A stretch of DNA of 64,000 bases from contig CM034306.1 of NCBI GenBank assembly GCA_019925795.1, positions 49,594,758 to 49,658,757 of the forward strand, written 5' to 3'. Under the pieces are notes generated by a model. It made no database searches and was not told the DNA's origin. It saw only the letters and a program-made list of their open reading frames with translations. The position numbers and the translations under genes are program-made. The DNA is from Dendrobium chrysotoxum. Lineage: Eukaryota; Streptophyta; Magnoliopsida; Asparagales; Orchidaceae. Shown here in pieces: positions 56,690-64,000 of this stretch (position 1 is its first letter; every line of letters starts with the position of its first letter).

Positions 56690-59673
56690 CCTTCCAAACA
56701 AATCATATAAAATATATAAAAAATACTAAATTAACATTAATCAATTTTAAATCAATTATAAAATCATTAAAAATTCAAATCCAAAATTAAGTCTCATTTA
56801 AATGTAATTAATAATTAAATTAAACTTAATTAACCATTAATTAAATAAATTCATTAAAATTCAAATAAAATTTAAATAAAATTCAAAAATGTAAAATGAA
56901 TTAAAAATAAAATAAAATCAAATTCAGAAATTCATAAATTCAATATTAAATAATTTTTCAGTTATACTTTATTTATAATTCTTTAATTAAATAATTTTAT
57001 TTGTAATTAATTAAATATAATAAATAAAATACTAAAAATTCATAAAAATTGAAATAAAATCAAATAAAATTTAGAAATTTATAATTCAAATTTAAATAAA
57101 ATTTTAAATAAATTTAAAATTTCTAATTCATTAATAAAAAATTTTCATTAATAATTAATTAAATATTATAAATAAAATTTAATAATACATTTAAATTAAA
57201 ATAAAATTAAATAAAAATTAGTTAATAATAATTTGATTTAAAATAAATTTTTTGATTAAATATTTATTTCTAATTCATTAGTAATCCACTAATTAGATCA
57301 TTTTAATAATAATTAACAATAAATAATAAATAAAATTCAAAAATACATCAAGAATTAAATAAAATTCAAAGGATAATAATTCTAATTTAAATAAAATTTT
57401 GAATTAAATTTTAATTTTAATTCATTAATAACTCATTAAATAATTAATTAAAATCAATTAAATTTTAATAATTAATTAAAAATTCCAAATATTACAATAA
57501 AATTCAGAAAAATTCAAATTAAATTATAATTCATTAAAAAAATAATTTGATAATTTGATTGATTAAAACTTATTTTAATCAATTAAATTCGATGATTAAT
57601 TTGAATTAAATGAATTCAGGTCTTTATGTCAATTGCTTGATTTCCTTTTGGAGGGCATTTGGACATTAAATTTTCAAGGCTTTTTAATACACTTAAATAA
57701 CAAAGAGATCCCTTATGTGTTGTGCTTGACTCCTTTTAGAAGAGTATTAACACATTAGATTTAGGGGATCTTCAAACAATTAATAATATACCGATCTTAT
57801 GTGCATACTCAACTCCTTTTAAAATGTGTATTGCATTGCATTATAAGGTCCCTCTTCTCTTTTTCTAATAAAATTTGGAGGCTCTCATATGGTCACCTGT
57901 CATGCATAGAGTATGGGTGTTCATTTTGAAAACCTTAGGATTTATAAATTGATAACTCCTTGCACTTCAAGAGTTATCAATCTATAAGTTCTTTAAAACT
58001 GAACCAATAACTTTAACCTCTAAAATTTGAATAACATAAAAGTCAAATATATATCACTTAAACTTTAATTAAAATCTCTTTCATCCTTTAATGAATAAAC
58101 CTTAAAAATATATGTAATTCAAATAATAAATCCCTATAGGACATATCAAAGCCATACTTCCTCATTCACACACTTAAATAGTTTGTTAGGGCAACCAACT
58201 CTAGCCTAGGCTAGGCCAGTGGATTATTTTGATTTGATTGTAAGTGCCATTGCTTAGAGAACACTTATGTGTGATTGCTTACTTTCTGCAAATTATAGCA
58301 TACCATGTTTATCTTTCTATCAGTGCATCAGAAAATAGAGTGAATGAGTGAGGGTCATGTGCTTTACTTTCTTTACTTTTCTGTAAAATAAAACTGCTCA
58401 CAATGCACACATAATTACATCTTTATTTCCTGCTTTTACATTTCTGCAAAGTAAAATGTTCCTAGGAATTGTTGTATATATAAAGAAAAATTATAAATTT
58501 AAATTTCATAGATTCCCTGTATATAGATCGAGTTTTACAGAGTCAAGAGTTTTAAAAGAGTCAAAGACAACTGCTTATATACATACTGGTAGGGCTCCAA
58601 AAAGTAATGTTCCTTTCAAAGGGGATTTTTTTTTGGAATTCCATAGAAGACTTGGAGCTCAAAGACAATAAGTAGTTGTATTTGAGTCTAGATATTCTTA
58701 TAAGATTAAAATATAGGTTTGTTGGTGATGGGGCCTGGCCACCGTTACTTTACTACATACCCCGGGTTGTACTTTATAAATTTTATATTAACAAAATAAG
58801 CTCTTTTATATATATTTTTATTCATGCATCATAACCCTCATATGTGTAAATTTTAATTATTTTTGCAAGTATATTATACTACATTTGATTTAATTTACTT
58901 AACAACTCCTTGATTCCCAGGATAGAGCTTTCTAAATCTCACATTCAACGATGATTGTTGTGATTAGGATTATTAGTTGTTAGCTCACTCTAGGCAAGTG
59001 GTAAGTCCATATTGTATACACTCTTCTCTGCACATTCTTTCTTTAATTCAAATCAAAATTTCTAAATTAAATTCAAGAATTTATAATCTAAAGCCTGTGT
59101 TTTGAAATTTAATTAGCCTAAATATTTCTTTAAACTTACATGTATTTTAAAATTATTTACTCTTCTTTTCAATCGAGAGTATTCTCTTAGGAGATGTAAT
59201 TAACTATAAGGGCTTGCCTTTGTAGGGAGTCTAAATCCCAGAATAAAATAAACCCTACTCTAGTTTCTTTTTTAAGGTAGGGGAAAAATCTGTGAATGCA
59301 GACCTGGCTTTATCCATATTTTAAATTTAATTTCATAATCAAAAGATAGAAGAATATTTGGTTTACTTTTATAGTAGATCGAATATCTTCTATATTTGAT
59401 TATGGAAATAAATTTATGACTTATTTCTCTAATTGGAATGATATGAGAATAAGCTTACCATCCTTTGGGGTAATTTGTATATTCCCTATACTGCATCTGA
59501 TTACGAAAATAAATTATAAATTTATTTCTTTCAAATCAATATAAGGACATTAGTCCACCCCTCGGGGCAGTATAATGTCTAATTATACAAATTTAATCAA
59601 AAGAAAATATCAAAATATAAATAAAGCAGATATTGTGGGACCCGAAGCATTTTAAAATATAAAAGTTCTCACA
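56690..59673 (+). repeat. Right LTR of the LTR-X element, 5' truncated
   Basis: Parallels the left LTR from about 46490 (LINE removed) to 52622, ending GTTCTCACA. It shares 'aattcaggtctttatgt' (57612 and 50568), 'ctaggctaggc' (58204 and 51155), and 'atcctttggggt' (59459 and 52409). Many small differences show long separation. Short frames such as 58456-58671 also exist in the left copy but contain nothing recognisable. Confidence 0.8.
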
Positions 59674-59782
59674 TCCTAAATCATAATGCTTAGAAAAATT
59701 ATGAATAATAAAGAGCATATGAATTCATTCTAAGCATTTTCAACATTGTTTACTAATCCTTGACCTACATTTTGATAAAATA

Positions 59783-59804
59783 CCCCCCCCCCCCCCCCCC
59801 CCCC
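59783..59804. repeat. Homopolymer of 22 C
   Basis: A run of C from 59783 to 59804, followed by CTCC, A-rich sequence and CCCGCCCCGCCC. The minus strand could form G-quadruplex structures. The exact length may be affected by assembly. Confidence 0.85.
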
Positions 59805-59913
59805 TCCAAAAAAAAAAGTCCCGCCCCGCCCACATGAACAATCTCCCCAAGCTTTGCACATCTAGAAAATAATAATAATAATAAAGCATTGGTCAAAAAA
59901 GCACATAGAAAAA

Positions 59914-60652
59914 TATAACAACATCAATCCTTTATCCCACTACGTGGGGTTAGCTACATGAATCATTTTTCTCCATTAGGTCCTGTTAAGAGTCAAATTC
60001 TTATTTTAATCTAACAAAAAATGCCATTTTCTAACCAAATCTTTTTAGGTCTACCTTAATATTTCTCAATATAGGCCAAATCTAACACATCTACTCTCCT
60101 AAAAGGGTCACTAGAAGGTCGAAGTTTTATATGACCAAACCATCTAAGGTGACTGTCTTTAATCTTATATGCCACTGGAGCTACTCCAACTTTTTTACAT
60201 ATTTACTCGTTTCACATTCTATCTCTAAGAGTGAAGCCACTCATCCACTTGGGCATCCTTATCTCTATGACACTTAACTTAATTTAATGCTTCTCTTTAA
60301 ATGACCAACATTCTACGCCATAAATCATTGCAGGTCTCACCAACATCTTATAGAATTTTTTCTTAAGATAGAGGGGCACTTTTCTATCACACAATAGGCA
60401 TAATGCATTCATCCACATTAATGATCCAACTTAAATTCTACTAATGATATCCCCATATATTTTACCATCACTTTGAACATTAGACCTGAGATATCTAAAA
60501 TGCGTACTCTTATTAATGACTTGATCGCCCAAAATCACAATTCCCCCACTAGATCTATCACTACTAAAATTATACTCCTTGTATTTGGTTACTGATCTAC
60601 TCAAATGAAAATCTTTACACTCTAAGGTTGTCCTACATAATTCAAGTTTACT
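59914..60652 (-). mobile_element. RTE LINE fragment, 5' truncated
   Basis: Matches 47140-47880 of the intact LINE: the same 3' hairpin region (cccactacgtggggtt), HLRWFGHIK on the minus strand, and the RT C-terminal sequence GDQVINKSTHFRYLRS. It ends at 60652 inside the RT. The tail is short (taacaaca). The long frame over 60431-60898 is partly LTR-X sequence. Confidence 0.88.
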
Positions 60653-61590
60653 AGGGAAGATGTTCAGGTTATTTTGAATGAGTTTAGGCTTATTTTGATG
60701 TTTGATTGGATGCAAACAGGGTTTATGGTTGATGTGGTCAACCATGGTTGACTTGGTTAACCTGATAAAACTAAGGGATGGGTTTGGGCTCAATAAGTTT
60801 GATTTGACCAATAGAGACCAATGGAGGTCGTCCCTTGCACTAGTGAGATCATTTGGGTTGAAATGATCATTTGGACCCTTAAGGGGCCATTTGGTCAACC
60901 AAAGTTGACTTGGTCAACTAAGTCAAACCAAAACTTGGGTTTGGTTCCAATACATCCCTAAAGATGCGTAGGATACATTAGGATAGGTCTCAAGGATTGA
61001 TGTGATTGATCCATATTGAGTTTTGGGGAAAAATCCACAAATGCCCTTAAAGGGCATTTTGGTCATTTTAACCTCTAGTCAACTCTAGGTCAAATTCGGT
61101 CCAGAAAAATTTAGTTTACTAGTCAACATTTCATAACAAGAGTTATGGACATGATCAGGGGTTTTGGGAAAGGCCTCAAGGTCAAATTCTACAAAATGGC
61201 AAGTCTAGTGACAGGCTGTAAATATTTAAAGGTTTTGCAGCCTTAAAAATTGATTCCGTTTTTGAGGTTAGAGATCTCAGATTTGGTTCAAATTTAAAGG
61301 GTTGACCCAAGGGACATACCTAATAAATACGTAACTGATAGATTATGAATTAGAGGTCATTTGGTTGGGTTTCAAGGTGACTAAAAAATCACCCAGAAAA
61401 TGGTTTCAGGACACAAGCCTTTAACCCTGGATTTTGGTCTAGAATTCCATATTTGAGCTGGATTTTAGGTTTGAATGATTGGGTTTGAATTGCCCACATC
61501 AATCACAATCAAATGAATGATTGATAATGATTGTCTATGATTTAAAGTTTAATCTAGGGTTTGGATTAAAAAGTTGATTAAATCTTGAAT
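60653..61590 (-). mobile_element. Inverted fragment of an LTR-X LTR (5' part)
   Basis: The reverse complement follows 6220-7140: a 'gaccccTgattcatta' equivalent, 'ctatca(a/g)ttac', the Thr-type 'ggtctctaac', 'tatgccactagacctgc', then the TTGAC-rich part. It runs into the LINE fragment at 60652, so either the LINE inserted here or a deletion joined them. Confidence 0.8.
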
Positions 61591-62170
61591 TGAAATGTGG
61601 CTGGAAACTAGATGGTTGAGAATTGGATAATTGTCAACCATCAGATCAACACACAAAGATTTCAATGGATCCTGATGACGACATACAAAAAAAATACAAG
61701 AATTAGTGTGTCAACTACACAACCCCAAACCATGCAAAGAAGAACCTCATCCCTTGCATCACTGCATATCTGTTGGGCCCCAACCATGCAGGCACCATCT
61801 ATAGTGTCCCTAAAAAGTCATCTAGCTTTTCTCCAAAAGGAAATTCCAATCCCATCTCAAAATTTATAAGAAAATAAATTCAACTATTTGAATTATCATT
61901 TAACACCTTACACCCTTATTTATGCAACTTGATTCTATGTTACTCTTGGTAATTCTACATATGAAAATTATTAATTACACAATGATTCAATGAAAAAATT
62001 CCTAGGGAAAAATATTTAAGTATTTAATAATGTTTCTATAACTATATCTATGAAAATAAAGCAAGATATCTAGAGCTTGCAAATATTTATTTCTCTTAAA
62101 TACTAAGAGCACTTTCCTCCCTTCATAAGCACATAGATTGCCACTGCAATTCCAAAGATCGTTATGTTGG
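61591..62170. other. Unassigned DNA
   Basis: One short plus-strand frame (61612-61869, Gln/Thr/Ser-rich) without recognised similarity. It lies between an inverted LTR fragment and a Copia RNase H remnant, so it may be Copia 3' flank or LTR, but no terminal repeat was found. Confidence 0.35.
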
Positions 62171-62960
62171 CCAAAGAAAAATCACCAAGACACCATAAGT
62201 TACAAAGTGGATACTTTTCATGCATAACTTAGATGCGATATTCTAAAACATAAAGCTTGGTAATCTTTTGGTTAGGATTTTGGCCAATTGCTTGTTTGTT
62301 TGGATAAATAGAACATCCATCCCTTTTAATTTTTTCTTTAATGAAGTGATGATTGATTTCTACAAATTTGGGTCAATCACATTAGATTGGTTTCATTTGT
62401 TATCATGTAAAAACTCCATAATATCTTTTTATTTTATTCCTAAGTCACTCGGGATGATTTTGATCCACAATAATTCAAAGATTCCTTGGGTCATCACTTG
62501 AATTTCAAATTTAGCATTGGAACTGGTGGTTACTAACTACTTCCTACTTCTCCTAATAATAAATTTCCACCCTGGAAGGAGAAGTAATTAATAATCGACT
62601 TTTTGTTTACAAAGAATCCCACAAGATTAGCATTTCTTTTTGCTGCTAAGCAAAAGTCTTCTTTTTCCATACTTTCCTAGAGCGGCTTTGAGATTTTGAG
62701 GAGTTTTATATGTTACCTATAGATACGCTGCTTTAAGATTATGTATGAATTTACTTAGAGCACTCACAATATATGTTATGTTTAGTCTTGTATGGGCAAG
62801 ATAGATAAGCTTCCCAATAAATCTTTGATATCTTCTTTTGTCAACTTCTAAATTATTGCCAACAACACCAACATTATTGCAGTAATCAATTAAAACTTCA
62901 GAGGGTATGCATCACATCGTATAGGCTTCATTTAGTATATCTCTAATTTTTTAATATTTT
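62171..62960 (-). pseudogene. Copia RT connection and RNase H, heavily decayed
   Basis: The minus strand reads RRYQRFIGKLIYLAHTRLNITYIV, given here as RRYQRFIGKLIYLAHTR then ITYIVSALSKFIH, the connection region after the RT. RNase H follows: VGFFVNKKSIINYFSFQGGN, a frameshift, TTSSNAKFEIQVMTQGIFEL, LWIKIIPSDLGIK, FLHDNK, and TNKQLAKILTKRLPSFMF with a stop. In relatives these are ARSSAEAEFRAM, LCDNKSA, and QLADILTKGL; several catalytic acidic residues are changed (EAEF to NAKF). It differs from the two other Copia pol copies. Confidence 0.8.
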
Positions 62961-63025
62961 TAGAGATGAATATCATAGCTTTTGAGCCAACCATTTTGAT
63001 TCCAAGAAAGCATTTTGAGTATTTG

Positions 63026-63120
63026 ACTCTTAACAGAACACAATGGAGAAAAAGGATTCATGTAGCCAACCCCATTTAGTGGGATAAAGGCTTGGTGTTG
63101 TTATTGTTGTTGTTGTTGTA
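63026..63120 (+). mobile_element. RTE LINE 3' end with (TTG)n tail
   Basis: Has 'acacaatggagaaaaaggat', then 'catgtagccaacccc' and 'gtgggataaaggcttgg', ending in about eight TTG units with one interruption. It matches the last 90 bp of the LINE at 47135. A severe 5' truncation or a SINE sharing this 3' end are both possible. Confidence 0.85.
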
Positions 63121-63239
63121 TTCGGTGACTCAAAGAGTACTTTATTTTACAATGTGATTTTTTTCATAATTTAATAAACTAAATCAGCATCACAAACTTT
63201 TATGTTTGTTTCACTGCATCCCAAATATCATTTGTAGTG

Positions 63240-64000
63240 GTTAGAAACTTATAAATTCTGCTAACTTTCAATGTCATTAAACTTTATAGCCTCGAAATTT
63301 TAAAGTTATGGGTCCAAAATGGACTCATCACTTAGAAAATTCACATCATAATAATCATGAGCATACTTTGACCAATAAAATTAGTGGGGATGTCTAAAAT
63401 GCTCTTTTTCACCAAAATTTGAGTCCAATTTTACCACTAGATCATGAGAAAATTAATAAAGATAAATTTTAAATAAATATAAATTTCTCACAATACAGTG
63501 CTAAAAATTTATCAAAATTAGTTTTAAAAGAAACTAGGTCTCAAGACCTTTCCAACAAGTCCAAAATCACTCAATTTGGTAAAAAATTAGATTTACTATG
63601 AATTTTTAAGTTTTGGACATTATAATCCCTTTTTTTAATTTTTTAATAAATGGTGGTGGTAATGATTATGCCGCCACCGCGGTGCGCTAACACATGGCCG
63701 ACAAGTAGTGCATAACAGCGTGCCATTTAACCACGATGGATTAGAGATCCCACGGTCGTATTGAACTGTGGCCAATCTAATGGCCATGAATCAGCCACAT
63801 CACCCTGCTATCATGCAGCCATGTTTAAAACCCGTTAGATGGGTTTGATCATCCAACACGTTATGGACCATCTGATCACGTGTTAATCATGATTGGACAG
63901 TCAGGATCATGCAAAAAACATTCAGTTCAAAAATGAACTAAGACTTTAAATGTCCATAACTTTGAAAATACTCAACTAAATCTCACAAAATTTGAAATAT
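63240..64000 (-). mobile_element. Inverted fragment of an LTR-X LTR
   Basis: The reverse complement follows 8030-8790: GAGTATTTT(C/G)AAAGTTATGG at the window edge, the GC-rich block with 'gatccgacgg'-like sequence, 'aaattttggtgaaa', and 'ggtccat(c/t)ttggaccca(c/t)aact'. The fragment continues beyond the window. Its order relative to 60653-61590 shows these are two different inverted copies. Confidence 0.7.

Larger units (their letters stand above)
43861..59673 (+). mobile_element. LTR-X element with two LTRs, interior and nested LINE
   Basis: The left LTR ends ...GTTCTCACA at 52622 and the right LTR ends ...GTTCTCACA at 59673; 50313-52622 and 57350-59673 are collinear over their whole length, as are 46490-47115 and 56690-57310 on the other side of the LINE. 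Downstream of the left LTR come a primer site, three 395-bp tandem repeats and a decayed frame, with no pol. The right LTR lacks the first ~2.5 kb present on the left. The 5' boundary (placed near 43861) is uncertain. Very long LTRs and a pol-less ~4-kb interior are LARD-like. Confidence 0.7.

Overview
The window looks like a gene-poor, transposon-saturated stretch of a flowering-plant nuclear genome. The evidence is the mix of element types (Ty1/Copia with an initiator-Met primer site, an RTE-type LINE with a (TTG)n tail, a FAR1-type MULE carrying a Ulp1-like gene, hAT-like TIR elements), the very high AT content and the plant-style GT-AG introns. I see no intact host gene, no rRNA or tRNA gene and no CRISPR. 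Every long reading frame I could interpret belongs to a mobile element, and nearly all are broken. I cannot name the species.

Layout. 1-4.9 kb: AT-rich DNA with a repeat (copy A), a 151-bp foldback hairpin and an L1-like scrap. 4.9-16.4 kb: a Copia element on the minus strand with two ~355-bp LTRs, PBS and PPT. It landed inside the second copy (B) of the repeat, and its own RT was later split by a ~6.7-kb sequence (6171-12915) that looks like a solo LTR. 17.3-18.9 kb: a 1.6-kb palindromic hAT-like element. 19.1-27.4 kb: a giant 6.5-kb LTR of the same family as the solo LTR, followed by a primer-site-like sequence and a decayed proline-rich frame. 27.4-29.0 kb: hAT-like remnant, dispersed repeat and a Copia LTR plus RNase H end. 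29.0-42.9 kb: another giant LTR, split by a 7.8-kb MULE (29593-37371) with convergent pseudogenes for a Ulp1/C48 protease and a FAR1-like transposase. 43.9-59.7 kb: a further giant-LTR element; its left LTR carries a nearly full-length 3.16-kb RTE LINE with a clear 19-bp target duplication. Its interior has a primer site, three 395-bp tandem repeats and a decayed frame, and its right LTR is 5'-truncated. 59.7-64 kb: LINE, Copia and inverted giant-LTR fragments.

The giant-LTR family (called LTR-X here) is the main architectural theme: at least six copies or fragments, LTRs up to ~6.7 kb, no pol in the two interiors visible, as in LARD-type non-autonomous elements. Its LTRs carry a pair of about 103-117-nt modules at a constant 178-179-bp spacing that can each be drawn as a closed multi-branch fold; stem sequences differ between copies while pairing is largely kept. 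Two interiors share weak protein-level similarity. In the MULE, three blocks of a TCGGTA(T/C)T repeat sit in apparent introns, oriented along each gene. These are the features most likely to be new. All alignments were made by eye without searches, so boundaries inside degenerate repeats are approximate.
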